Shown here: in pieces, positions 18,577-28,800 of the stretch
How the letters are laid out: each line of letters opens with the position of its first letter
How positions within the stretch are numbered: the first letter of the stretch is position 1
Assembly (NCBI GenBank): GCA_024508725.1
Contig: JANINS010000003.1
Span: 1-64,000 of the forward strand
Origin: Chitinophagaceae bacterium
Lineage (GTDB): Bacteria > Bacteroidota > Bacteroidia > Chitinophagales > Chitinophagaceae
Direction of reading: 5' to 3'
Length of the DNA: 64,000 bases
Program-made: the position numbers and the translations under genes
The notes under the pieces: model-generated
The model's database searches: none
Told to the model about the DNA's origin: nothing
What the model saw: the letters and a program-made list of their open reading frames with translations, nothing else

Positions 18577-20793
18577 CTACATTATTTTATCAAGTGTTAT
18601 CGGCAGATCTCTTACCCTTTTACCGGTAGCATGATACACAGCATTGGATACAGCAGCAGCGAATCCGATCAATGCGATCTCTCCCATTCCTTTTGCGCCA
18701 ATTGGGTTCAATATAGGATCTGGTTTATTAACGAATGCCACTTCAATTTCCGGAACATCAGCTTGTACCGGTACATGATAATCGGCGAAATTGTTATTGA
18801 TATATTTTCCAAATCGATTATCAATCACTGCTTCTTCCATCAATGCCATTCCAATTCCTCCTACTACTCCACCGATCATCTGGCTCCTGGCCGTTTTTGG
18901 ACTGATGATCTTTCCTGCATCTGCAGTGGCAACGATCTTATCGAATTTAATAACGCCTGTTTTTGAATGCACCAATACTTTTACAAAATGCACTGAATAA
19001 GAATAAGCAGAATAATTTCTCATTTGCTCACTGGCTTTCGAATCATCTGAAACTTCCAACTGGTTGAGCTTGGCTTTAGAAAGTATGTCACTATAAGTTC
19101 TCTTTTTTGCAGGATCAGATTTGAGCAACACTCCTCCATCAGTGAATGAAACATCTTCAACTTTTAAATCAGTTTTATTGAATGTGCCATCCGTTTTGAG
19201 AATATCAATGATCTTATTCTGCAATGCAAAACAAACACCATACACAGCAGAACCCAATGTTGAAGTGGTGGTTGAACCTCCTTGTGTTGGTCCGGGAGGA
19301 AGTGATGAGTCGCCATATTCGAATGTTACCTTATTCACTGGCAAACCCATCATATCTGCAGCGATCATTGTCATGGAGGTTTGTGTGCCTGGGCCACTAT
19401 CGCTTACAGCAGTTTGTACGATCAAAGTTCCATCAGCATATAATTTTGCAGAAGCTTTGGCATTACCTCTTCCGGCATTGAACAAACCTGTACTCATTCC
19501 GTAACCTACCTGCCATTCACCTTGCTTCATACTGGCTGGTCTTGGATCACGATCTTTCCATCCAATTTTATCTGCACCAAGCTGATAAGCTTCTTTCAGA
19601 AATTTGCTGGAGTAAGGCCTGTTTCTTTCCGGATCTGTTTCTGCATAATTCTTTAACCTTAGTTCTAAAGGATCTATGTTCAACAAATAACTCAACTCAT
19701 CAATCGCACACTCCAATGCAAAACATCCTGTGGCTTCACCAGGACCTCTCATCCATGTTGGCGTACTTAAGTTTAATGGATATAATTTATATCGTGTAGT
19801 AACATTTTGACATTGATACAGTATCTTGGATACATTCACGGTTCCTTCTGTAAATTCTTCATACATACTCGTAACGCCATCTGCTTCATGAGTGATACCG
19901 ATGAACTTTCCATCTTTATCTGCACCAATACCAATTCTTTGTTTTGTATAAGGACGATAACCTACCAACTGGAACATCTGCTCTCTTGTAAGAACCAGTT
20001 TTAGCGGCTTCTTCACCATCTTAGCACCTATTACTGCTGCAATGGAATGCGGCCATGTTCTTAATGCACTGCCGAAGCCTCCACCTACAAAAGGAGCAAA
20101 GACCTGAACATCATCTTCCTTTAATTTAAACGCTGCAGCAATACTTCGCTGAGCTGACTTAACGCCTTGTGTTTTCTCCCATACCGTAAGCTTATCATCA
20201 GCACCCCATTTTGCAATGACAGCATGCAGTTCCATAGGATTATGCACTTCATTCGGCACAATATATTCCGCTTCCAGTTTAACTGCAGCATTTTTATAAG
20301 CATCAGCTTCACCACGGATATTGTCTTTATAACGTTGACCCTCTACTGCAATAACTGATTTCCCCATCTCTGCAAAATCAGTTGCATGAACATCCTGATT
20401 GTATTGTGCTTTTATAAGTGATGCAGCATAGACAGCTCTTTCATAACTATCAGCAATCACTAAAGCAATTGGCTGGCCGGCAAAATAGATCGTATTGCCA
20501 TTGAACACCTGCAAACCTTTTCCGCCAGTTAGTCCTTTTGCAGGATTGCCACCATAATCATACCCCGGCACTTTATAAGAATTTTCATGGGTGATCACTT
20601 TCATCACACCTGGTGCTTTCGTCGCAGCTTTGGTATCGATCGCTATTATACTTCCTTTTGCAATAGTGCTACCAACAAGTACTCCGTATACAACTCCTTC
20701 CACTTCATGTTCCGCAGCATACTTTGCTTTACCGGTTACAACTGCTTTACCAGTTACCCTGTTATTATCATCTTCGAAGAAAAATTTCTCCAT
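18577..20793 (-). CDS. paoC: Molybdenum-binding subunit of a periplasmic aldehyde oxidoreductase (PaoC-like)
   Basis: 738 residues, xanthine oxidase family large subunit. It opens with the ald_Xan_dh_C hammerhead domain (GKAKYAAEHEVEGVVYGVLVGSTIAKG), followed by the molybdopterin-binding halves: GGGFGSALRTWPHS, the MRGPGE motif, GPGTQTSMTMIAAD and the C-terminal GAKGMGEIALIG with catalytic Glu705. This fits a molybdopterin-cytosine-dinucleotide enzyme that oxidises aldehydes. No signal peptide of its own; the family travels to the periplasm with its Tat-tagged iron-sulfur partner. It is third in the operon after the FAD subunit (27-bp gap) and converges with the regulator gene, 6 bp apart. 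The natural substrate is unknown. Confidence 0.9.
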   Translation of the reverse strand: MEKFFFEDDNNRVTGKAVVTGKAKYAAEHEVEGVVYGVLVGSTIAKGSIIAIDTKAATKAPGVMKVITHENSYKVPGYDYGGNPAKGLTGGKGLQVFNGNTIYFAGQPIALVIADSYERAVYAASLIKAQYNQDVHATDFAEMGKSVIAVEGQRYKDNIRGEADAYKNAAVKLEAEYIVPNEVHNPMELHAVIAKWGADDKLTVWEKTQGVKSAQRSIAAAFKLKEDDVQVFAPFVGGGFGSALRTWPHSIAAVIGAKMVKKPLKLVLTREQMFQLVGYRPYTKQRIGIGADKDGKFIGITHEADGVTSMYEEFTEGTVNVSKILYQCQNVTTRYKLYPLNLSTPTWMRGPGEATGCFALECAIDELSYLLNIDPLELRLKNYAETDPERNRPYSSKFLKEAYQLGADKIGWKDRDPRPASMKQGEWQVGYGMSTGLFNAGRGNAKASAKLYADGTLIVQTAVSDSGPGTQTSMTMIAADMMGLPVNKVTFEYGDSSLPPGPTQGGSTTTSTLGSAVYGVCFALQNKIIDILKTDGTFNKTDLKVEDVSFTDGGVLLKSDPAKKRTYSDILSKAKLNQLEVSDDSKASEQMRNYSAYSYSVHFVKVLVHSKTGVIKFDKIVATADAGKIISPKTARSQMIGGVVGGIGMALMEEAVIDNRFGKYINNNFADYHVPVQADVPEIEVAFVNKPDPILNPIGAKGMGEIALIGFAAAVSNAVYHATGKRVRDLPITLDKIM

Positions 20794-20820
20794 ACTAATT
20801 ATTGATGTGGTGTTTTGATA

Positions 20821-21799
20821 TTATGCAATGATATATTGCAGTGTATCGACAATTGCTTTAGGAGCCAGCGTTAGTTTGAAATTATTCTGGCCATATCCTT
20901 TTGCATCTTTCATTTCTAACCTAGCTGCATCCTCGAAATGTTGAAGCGTTGCAGACTTACCCCTGAGGTGAGCTTCAGCTTTTGTTAGTCGCCACGGTTT
21001 GTGAGCCCACCCCTCCCATTGCTAATCTTATATCTGAAATGATATTTTCTTTAATATCAATTGCAGCAGCAACACTCACTAATGCAAATGCATACGATTG
21101 ACGGTCTCTTATTTTTGTATACCGATAATGTTTGACAAAGTTGTTCAAAGGCACTTCAATACCAACGATCATTTCTCCTTTTGCAAGATTGTTATCGACA
21201 TGTGGCGAATTGCCTGGTAAACGATGAAAATCGATAAAGGGAAGTCGTCGTTCTCCTTTACTATCAGCAATAACCACAACAGCATCGAGTGCCGCCAATG
21301 CAACACACATATCACTTGGATGAACAGCAATGCACTGATCACTTGCTCCGAATATTGCATGCATTCGGTTATACCCTTGCAAAGCACTGCAACCACTGCC
21401 AGGCTCACGTTTATTACAGGGAAGTGTGGTATCATAGAAATAAGCGCATCGTGTTCGTTGCATCATGTTTCCACCAACAGTAGCCATATTGCGAAGCTGG
21501 GGAGAGGCTCCTGCCTGTAATGCCTGGCTTAATAAAGGAAGTTGTTGTTGGATCAATGCATTTTCTGCCACCGTACTATTTAAAGCCATTGCCCCGATGC
21601 GAATCATGTTTCCTTTCTGTTCAATAATATTAAGGGGAAGCCGACTGATATCGATCAATCGTTGTGGTGCAGTTATACCATGCTTCATCAGGTCTACCAG
21701 GTTAGTGCCACCGGCAATAAATTGTGCTGAAGATTCTTTCTTCAATGCATCGATCGCAGCTTTTGTTGTTGCAGGCCGTATATAATCGAATGTGATCAT
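20821..21799 (-). pseudogene. paoB: FAD/[4Fe-4S] subunit of the aldehyde oxidoreductase (PaoB-like), frameshifted
   Basis: From the ATG at 21799 the frame gives a normal FAD-binding domain (AGGTNLVDLMK, ATVGGNMMQRTRC) and the PaoB-specific [4Fe-4S] insert (RCAYFYD, PCNKREPGSGCSAL), but stops early at 20975 after 274 codons. In the next frame the missing end continues without a break: HKPWRLTKAEAHLRGK, then LQHFEDAARLEMKDAKGYG, ending QYIIA with stop at 20821. Removing one G from the G-rich tract (plus-strand 21006-21017, CCCACCCCTCCC) restores one 325-residue protein, the family length. The gene is either truly inactivated or carries a sequencing error in the homopolymers. It overlaps the iron-sulfur gene by 4 bp. 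Confidence 0.85.
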
Positions 21800-22425
21800 A
21801 TTGTACCTCCTTTCCGCTTTACTTCGATAATGGCATCAACAATATTATTATACGCACCACATCTGCAGATATTCCCACTCATATATTGACGAACTTCTTC
21901 CGGTGAATTTGCATGTCCTTCACGTACACATGCAACAGCACTCATGATCTGGCCGGGAGTGCAATAGCCACATTGAAATCCATCATGATCAATAAAAGCC
22001 TGTTGCATAGGATGCAGATCATCTCCTTTTGCAAGTCCTTCGATGGTGGTAATATGTTTTCCCTCCTGCATCACAGCAAGACTAAGGCAACTGAGTACTC
22101 TTTTACCATCAACATGAACGGTGCAGGCACCACATTGCCCATAATCACAGCCTTTTTTGCTACCTGTTAAATGCAATTGCTCTCTCAAAAGATCGAGTAA
22201 TGTAGTCCTGGGTTCAATGGAAAGCGAATAATCAATATCATTAATGGTTAATTTAATATTCGTCTTTTCAAAATAACCTGCAGCTTTTTCGTCAAGACCA
22301 TCTTCTGCAGCTTTTACAATAACATTTGGTGCAAGTGCAATAGCTGTTGCCGCAACGGATTTCTTTAAAAATCCCCGACGACTGTTGTGACAATCGTCGT
22401 TAAGCAGTTTTTCGTTGTGAGACAT
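21796..22425 (-). CDS. paoA: Tat-exported [2Fe-2S] subunit of the aldehyde oxidoreductase (PaoA-like)
   Basis: 209 residues. A twin-arginine signal NSRRGFLKKSVAATAIALAP (residues 14-33) shows export of the folded complex. A plant-type ferredoxin domain follows (CDYGQCGACTVHVDGKRVLSC), then the helical second [2Fe-2S] domain (CGYCTPG, NICRCGAY). It passes electrons from the molybdenum centre towards FAD. It is the first gene of the three-gene operon and its stop overlaps the FAD-subunit start (4 bp). Confidence 0.92.
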   Translation of the reverse strand: MSHNEKLLNDDCHNSRRGFLKKSVAATAIALAPNVIVKAAEDGLDEKAAGYFEKTNIKLTINDIDYSLSIEPRTTLLDLLREQLHLTGSKKGCDYGQCGACTVHVDGKRVLSCLSLAVMQEGKHITTIEGLAKGDDLHPMQQAFIDHDGFQCGYCTPGQIMSAVACVREGHANSPEEVRQYMSGNICRCGAYNNIVDAIIEVKRKGGTI

Positions 22426-22535
22426 AGATTTTATAGATGAGTTGGAAAGTTATTGATTTTAACTTCTGCTTCTGCATTAAGAAATTAAATCATAAGGATG
22501 ATAGTTACTCATCATTAATGTTACAGCCGGTTAAA

Positions 22536-24149
22536 TCATTCGAATCGGATCCAGTCGATCTCAGCCCAACCGGAATCATTGGTCTTTTCTGTCCTGGTAC
22601 AAAAGAATCCAATTTTAGCCCCTATCCATTTTCCGGGCTTTGCTGCAAATGTGGCAGCAACATTAGTGAAATTTGTTCTATCGATACTATAGCTGAAAGT
22701 GCATATTGCATTTTTCGCAACCGATATCCTAAAATAATAATTGGCTAAGGTATCACTGGCTATCACCTGTTGCACTTCAGGGTTTGCTTTGTCGGCTTGT
22801 TTGCATGTGTTATAAGAGAGTAATATCTTATCTGCCTTCTTCTCTAATGAAATATAAGCATAGTCTAAACCGAAGATCATAAAGCCAAATTTTTCTCCAT
22901 TCATTTTTGGTTTAAAAGAGACTTTAGTAGTGGTGGTAAAAACTTCAGCAGGTAATTTTTGCAGCAACAAATTGGGAACATCCCATAAATTTTTACAACT
23001 GTCGGGTAGTTGATAAGAAAACAGTTTCAAACTATTACCATTTAAAAAACTCCAATAAGCTTTTGGATTAGTATGCCATTGCCATTGTAGTCCTAAACGA
23101 TTGCTATTAAACTCATCACTGTCTGGAGGAGTTGCTTTATCGTAATTCTTTCCAACAATCGGCTTCTTGTAGACCAATACTGGTTCTCCTTTTCCATCAC
23201 CATCTTTATCAATTCCAATTACAGGCCAATCTTTCATCCACTTCATCGGTTGCAAATGAACAACTCTGCCATACGCTTCTTTATCCTGGAAGTGCAGGAA
23301 CCAATCTTCACCTGTTTGTGTTGTGACCCATGCTCCCTGGTGTGGACCATTAACAGGTGTTGCTCCCTGGTCTAACACAACTTTTCTTTCATAAGGACCA
23401 TATATATTTTTAGACCGCAAAACCAATTGCCATCCGGTAGAGACACCACCGGCCGGAGCAAAAATGTAATAGTAGCCGTTACGTTTGTAAAACTTGGGCC
23501 CTTCAATTGTTGGATCAAGTGCATGACCATCGTATACGATCAAACCTTCGTTGACTGTCTTTGTTCCTTCAACATTCATTTCCTTCACAATGATCACACT
23601 TTTGATTCCTGCCCTGCTACCAGCAAGTGCATGTACCAGGTACGCTTTACCGTTATCATCCCAAAGCGGACAAGGATCGATCAATCCTTTACCGGCTTCT
23701 ACTAAAACCGGCTCACTCCATGGACCTGTGATCTTTTTTGATTTGATAACATATATCCCAAAATCAGGATCAGGATAATAGATATAAAATTCTCCTTGAT
23801 GAAACCTGATCGAAGGAGCCCAAACACCATTACCATGTTGTGGCTTTGCATAATGATCGTAAGGTTGAATTCTGCTTAATGCATAACCGATAAGTGTCCA
23901 GTTCACGAGATCTTTGGAATGAAGGATCGGTAAACCTGGCACATCAGAAAAGCTCGAAGCGATCATGTAATAATCATCTCCAACTCTTATTGCATCAGGA
24001 TCGGAATAATCAGCATGAAGCACCGGGTTTTTGTATGTTCCATCGCCATTATCCGAAATCCAGACCCGGGAAACATTATTCTGAGAAATACATGTAAAAG
24101 CCAGCAGACAGTAAATACAACATACAGCAAAACGGATCAATAATTTCAT
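22536..24149 (-). CDS. Glycoside hydrolase family 43 protein with C-terminal beta-sandwich
   Basis: 537 residues from the ATG at 24149, where a signal peptide begins (MKLLIRFAVCC to TCISQ); 13 upstream in-frame codons are not signal-like. The five-bladed GH43 propeller covers about 37-320: base Asp50 in NPVLHADYSDPDAIRV, the pKa-modulating Asp in GLIDPCPLWDD and acid Glu in TIEGPKFYKRNG. A C-terminal laminin-like beta-sandwich (DUF1349/GH43_C2 type, about 345-537) is normal for xylosidase and arabinofuranosidase subgroups. It probably removes xylosyl or arabinosyl residues from plant glycans. It stands alone, divergent from the efflux cluster and separate from the PUL. The substrate cannot be fixed from sequence. 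Confidence 0.88.
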   Translation of the reverse strand: MKLLIRFAVCCIYCLLAFTCISQNNVSRVWISDNGDGTYKNPVLHADYSDPDAIRVGDDYYMIASSFSDVPGLPILHSKDLVNWTLIGYALSRIQPYDHYAKPQHGNGVWAPSIRFHQGEFYIYYPDPDFGIYVIKSKKITGPWSEPVLVEAGKGLIDPCPLWDDNGKAYLVHALAGSRAGIKSVIIVKEMNVEGTKTVNEGLIVYDGHALDPTIEGPKFYKRNGYYYIFAPAGGVSTGWQLVLRSKNIYGPYERKVVLDQGATPVNGPHQGAWVTTQTGEDWFLHFQDKEAYGRVVHLQPMKWMKDWPVIGIDKDGDGKGEPVLVYKKPIVGKNYDKATPPDSDEFNSNRLGLQWQWHTNPKAYWSFLNGNSLKLFSYQLPDSCKNLWDVPNLLLQKLPAEVFTTTTKVSFKPKMNGEKFGFMIFGLDYAYISLEKKADKILLSYNTCKQADKANPEVQQVIASDTLANYYFRISVAKNAICTFSYSIDRTNFTNVAATFAAKPGKWIGAKIGFFCTRTEKTNDSGWAEIDWIRFE

Positions 24150-24296
24150 GTTCAGGTTTACGATAATTTCAAATAGTTGAATGAACAAGCCAAGTTACCA
24201 CTAAATGGTATTAAGATCTATGACGAACTGCAAAACCAAAAATCTACTCCAGTGTTAAAATCCTATTAATCATTACATCCAATGTAAAAGCATTTC

Positions 24297-24304
24297 TATT
24301 TTTG
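24297..24304 (+). promoter_or_regulatory. Candidate -7 promoter box before the small exported gene
   Basis: TATTTTTG matches the Bacteroidota -7 consensus TAnnTTTG and lies 11 bp before the ATG at 24315, implying a very short leader. No good -33 TTTG is present at the expected distance, so this is a weak call. Confidence 0.3.
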
Positions 24305-24314
24305 AAGCCGGACG

Positions 24315-24692
24315 ATGAAACTAATCTGCACATACCTGATCATTCTATTTGCTGTCTTTGGCAAAGCGTATGCACATGTGCCGAGTAGTTCAGTCAAGTG
24401 TCAATCCGTTTCTTCAGCACACATTTCCGATCATTTTATTTCTCCCGAAGTTGCAGCAAGGGCTGATGAAAATTTGCTTCGTGATCTTTCTCTTTTCTCA
24501 GAAGACGAGAATGACGAAGACGAATCGGAACTCCTAAAGAAAACAGTAGTATCTGCAATTGGTGAAATACTAAGAACACTCCTGAATACAGGATATGTAG
24601 ATGTTCACAAGCAACTTTTTCCCTCCAAAGCAGATCCGTTTTCCTACATTGCTTCTGACCTTTACTTGTCGAATCGCATTCTACTCATTTAG
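24315..24692 (+). CDS. Small exported acidic protein heading the efflux cluster
   Basis: 125 residues, family not recognised. Signal peptide cleaved after residue 20 (FGKAYA). The mature part has a strongly acidic stretch (SEDENDEDESE) followed by an amphipathic segment (LLKKTVVSAIGEILRTLLN) and a short C-terminus. It lies 94 bp upstream of the RND adaptor on the same strand. A weak hairpin (AGTGC/GCACT, 24702-24718) follows its stop, so co-transcription with the pump is possible but not certain. Any link to efflux function is inference from position. Confidence 0.6.
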   Translation: MKLICTYLIILFAVFGKAYAHVPSSSVKCQSVSSAHISDHFISPEVAARADENLLRDLSLFSEDENDEDESELLKKTVVSAIGEILRTLLNTGYVDVHKQLFPSKADPFSYIASDLYLSNRILLI

Positions 24693-24786
24693 TAATTATC
24701 AAGTGCCTCTATAGCACTATTCTTCTAGTATTATTTACCTGAACAGTTCTATCCTGTTCCACTCTGTTCGTTATCAAATACCATAT

Positions 24787-25872
24787 ATGAATAAAATAGC
24801 AATGCTAGTAAGCAGTTGCATCCTGTTGTTTGCATCGGCATGCAAAACTGCAAAACACAAAGACACTGAAGCAGTCGGAAAGTTTACAGTTACCAATCCT
24901 ATTAAAGTAGATACGTCTTTTACCAAAGAATATGTTTCACAAATTCAATCCATTCGGAATATAGAAATAAGAGCACAGGAAAAAGGCTACCTGCAGGATG
25001 TGTATGTTGACGAAGGACAACATGTATCAGCCGGACAATTACTTTTCAGGATCATGCCTAAAATATACCAGGCAGAATACCTGAAAGCCGAAGCTGAAGC
25101 AAGAGCTGCAGAATTAGAAATGATCAATACCAAAACACTTGCTGATAAGAATATTGTTTCGAAAGCCGAATTCGCCATTGCGGAAGCAAAATATAACCAG
25201 GCAAAAGCTGATGTTGCATTGGCAAGGCTTCACCTGCAATTCACTGAGATCAGGGCTCCTTTCGAAGGAACGATCGACCGTTTACGATTCAAGCTGGGTA
25301 GCCTGATAGATGAAGGAACCCTTCTCACTTCACTATCTGATAACAAACAGGTGTACGCTTATTTCAATGTATCGGAAAGTGAATATCTCGATTTCAAAAC
25401 ACATTCAGGATTGAATCAAAAAAATGGCATTCGTTTATTACTTGCCAATGGACAGCAACATCGTTACCCAGGTACCATTGAAACAATAGAAAGTGAATTT
25501 GACAGTGAAACAGGCAACATTGCCTTCAGAGCAAAGTTTCCCAATCCTGATCTTTTATTAAAGCACGGAGAAACAGGAAAAGTACAAATGACTGTTCCCC
25601 TTTCAAATGCTTTGATCATTCCACAAAAAGCCACTTATGAACTGCAGGATAAAATATACGTATTCGTTGTAGACAAGAACAACGTGGTGAGATCAAGAAA
25701 CATCAGCATTAAAAGCAAACTCCCTGATCTGTATGTGGTAGATGGCGGCATTAATGTAAATGAAAAGATACTATTAGAAGGTGTGCAGAATGTAAAAGAT
25801 GACGACCGGATCCAATACAGTTATACTGATCCAAAAAATGTGATCTCCAATCTTCAACTCATCAAAGAATAA
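24787..25872 (+). CDS. RND efflux periplasmic adaptor subunit (membrane fusion lipoprotein)
   Basis: 361 residues, HlyD/AcrA-type. Lipobox ASAC (Cys19). Lipoyl half-motifs are split around the hairpin: IEIRAQEKGYLQDVYVDEGQ (about 58-77) and EIRAPFEGTIDRLRFKLGSL (about 156-175), with an alpha-hairpin between (EYLKAEAEARAAELEMINTK). Beta-barrel and membrane-proximal domains end with a PEP-like section (QDKIYVFVVDKNNVVRSRNI). It bridges the inner-membrane pump and the outer-membrane channel. It is 15 bp upstream of the pump gene. Confidence 0.93.
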   Translation: MNKIAMLVSSCILLFASACKTAKHKDTEAVGKFTVTNPIKVDTSFTKEYVSQIQSIRNIEIRAQEKGYLQDVYVDEGQHVSAGQLLFRIMPKIYQAEYLKAEAEARAAELEMINTKTLADKNIVSKAEFAIAEAKYNQAKADVALARLHLQFTEIRAPFEGTIDRLRFKLGSLIDEGTLLTSLSDNKQVYAYFNVSESEYLDFKTHSGLNQKNGIRLLLANGQQHRYPGTIETIESEFDSETGNIAFRAKFPNPDLLLKHGETGKVQMTVPLSNALIIPQKATYELQDKIYVFVVDKNNVVRSRNISIKSKLPDLYVVDGGINVNEKILLEGVQNVKDDDRIQYSYTDPKNVISNLQLIKE

Positions 25873-25887
25873 TCTTACACAACAATT

Positions 25888-28800
25888 ATGTTTAAAAGAT
25901 TTATACACAGACCTGTTCTGTCCATCGTGATATCGCTTATCATCACCTTGTTGGGTGTGTTGGCTATAACACAGTTGCCGGTAACGCAATTTCCTTCTAT
26001 CTCACCACCCAAAGTAAACATCACAGCAGAATATCCTGGTGCTAATGGTGAGCTGATGATCAAATCAGTAGTGATCCCATTAGAAAGAGCCATCAATGGT
26101 GTACCAGGTATGAAATACATTGCTTCTGATGCAGGTAATGATGGTACTTGTTCTATTCAAGTTGTTTTCAATCTTGGAACCGATCCGAATCTTGCCTCAG
26201 TAAATATCCAGAACCGTGTAGCATCGGTGATCAATAAACTTCCACCCATCGTTGTAAGAGAAGGTGTAAAGATCACTCGTGAAGAAAGTAATATGCTGAT
26301 GTATGTGAACCTGTACAGCAAGGATAAAAACCTGGATGAGAAATTTTTGTTCAATTATGCAGATATCAATTTATTGTCTGAACTGAAACGTGTGGATGGT
26401 GTGGGTGTTGCAGATATTCTTGGTAACCGTGAATATGCGATGCGTATATGGTTAAAGCCTGACAGGATGCTGGCTTATAAGATATCAGCAGACGAAGTAC
26501 TGAAAGCATTGGATGAACAAAGCCTTGAAGCTTCACCAGGTAAAACAGGAGAAAGTTCCGGTAAAAGATCACAGGCATTTGAGTATGTATTAAAATATCC
26601 CGGAAGATATAATAGTAAAGAAGGTTATGAGAATGTGATTCTCCGTTCAAGTGCAAATGGTGAGATACTTCGGTTGAAAGATGTTGCAGAGATAGAATTT
26701 GGAAGCAGTTACTACGACCTTTATTCAAAGTTGAATGGAAGACCTTCTGCAGCGATCATGATAAAACAATCGTACGGAAGTAATGCCAGCCAGGTGATCA
26801 AAAATATCAAAGCCAAACTGGAAGAGATCAAATCTACTTCTTTTCCCAAAGGAATGGATTACGAGATCAGCTACGATGTTTCTAAATTCCTTGACGCATC
26901 GATGGAAAAAGTAATTCATACACTTGTTGAAGCTTTTGTGCTCGTAGGTTTAGTGGTGTTCTTGTTCCTTGGTGATTGGCGATCCACTTTAATTCCTGCG
27001 ATCGCTGTTCCTGTTTCACTGGTAGGAACATTTGTGTTCATGCAATATTTTGGCATTACACTTAACCTCATCACCCTTTTTGCATTGGTATTGGCAATTG
27101 GTATCGTGGTGGATAATGCAATTGTTGTTGTAGAAGCGGTGCATGCTAAAATGGAAGAAAAGAATCTTTCTCCTACACTTGCAACCGAAGAGGCCATGCA
27201 TGAGATCAGTGGTGCCATTATTGCAATAACGCTGGTAATGGCTGCTGTGTTTATTCCGGTGGCATTTATGTCTGGACCTGTTGGAATTTTTTATCGTCAG
27301 TTCTCGATCACCATGTCTACCTCCATCATTCTTTCGGGTGTGGTAGCACTAACCCTTACGCCAGCTCTTTGTGCTGCGATGCTGAAGAATACACATGGCA
27401 AACCGAAAAAGAAAACATGGATGAACAGGATGCTGATCGGTTTTAATACATGGTTCAATGGCCTTTCAGATAAGTATAAAAACATATTGAGTTACATCGT
27501 CAACAGAAGATTGATAACGCTTGTATCACTCGTTGCTTTTTGTATTGGCATCTGGTATTTCAACGGTAATTTGCCTACCGGTTTTATTCCGAATGAAGAC
27601 CAGGGAATGTTCTATGCCATCATTCAAACACCTCCGGGTTCTACATTGGAAAGAACAGACCAGGTATCCACCGAATTACAAAGAATCGCCAGTGGCATCG
27701 AAGACATCAAATCAGTTTCTTCACTAGCAGGTTTTGAAATTCTTTCAGAAGGTACAGGTGCCAACTCAGGTACGTGTCTCATCAATTTAAAAAGTTGGGA
27801 CGAACGCAAACATTCTGTTACAGAGATCATCGAAGAATTAGAAGACAAAGCGAAAAATATCAAAGGAGCAACAATCGAATTCTTTCCTCCACCTGCCGTT
27901 CCGGGATATGGCGCTGCCGGAGGTTTTGAATTACGACTGCTGGATAAAGCAGGTTCGGGTGATTACAAGAAAATGGAAACAGTTAGCCACGATTTTGTGA
28001 ATGAACTAAACAAGAACAAAGGCCTGTCTTCAGTTTTTACTTTTTATAGTGCAAGCTTTCCGCAGTATATGTTGCACATCGACAATGATATTGCACAACA
28101 GAAAGGTGTAACGATCGATAATGCTATGAATACTTTGTCTACACTTGTTGGCAGTAATTATGAAACAAGCTTCATCAAGTTCGACAGGCAATACAAAGTG
28201 ATGGTGCAGGCTTTACCGCAATACAGGGCATTACCGGAAGACATCCTGAAGTTATATGTGAAGAACGATAAAGGTGAGATGGTTCCCTTTTCATCATTCA
28301 TGACCATCGAAAAAGTATATGGCTTGTCTGAGATCACCCGACACAACATGTATAATGCTTCTGAGATCAGCGGATCTGCTGCACCAGGCTATAGTAGTGG
28401 TTCAGCTTTAGCCACTATTGCTGAAGCAGCAAAGAAATTACCAAGAGGATTTGGAATCGATTGGGCCGGTATCTCTAAAGATGAAGTTTCGAGAGGTAAC
28501 GAAGCGATGTACATCTTCCTGATATGTCTTGCTTTCGTGTACCTGTTGCTGGCAGCACAGTATGAAAGTTTTGTGTTGCCTTTCCCAGTGATCCTTTCTT
28601 TACCTGCAGGTATCTTTGGTGCTTTTCTCTTCCTGAAATTACTGGGATTAGAGAATAATATTTATGCACAGGTAGCCATGGTGATGCTCATTGGTTTGCT
28701 TGGTAAAAATGCAGTACTGATCGTGGAATTTGCAGTGCAGAAACATCGTGGCGGAAGTTCTGTTTTCAAGGCTGCTGTTGAAGGTGCTGCAGTGAGATTC

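Noticed and set aside
22495-22518. Weak hairpin after the GH43 gene as a terminator
   Set aside because: The stem is short (about 5 bp), AT-rich and lacks a T-run on the minus strand.
23427-23705. Plus-strand reading frame inside the GH43 gene
   Set aside because: Shadow of the GH43 coding sequence; no start context and no domain. The same applies to the other opposite-strand frames across the window.
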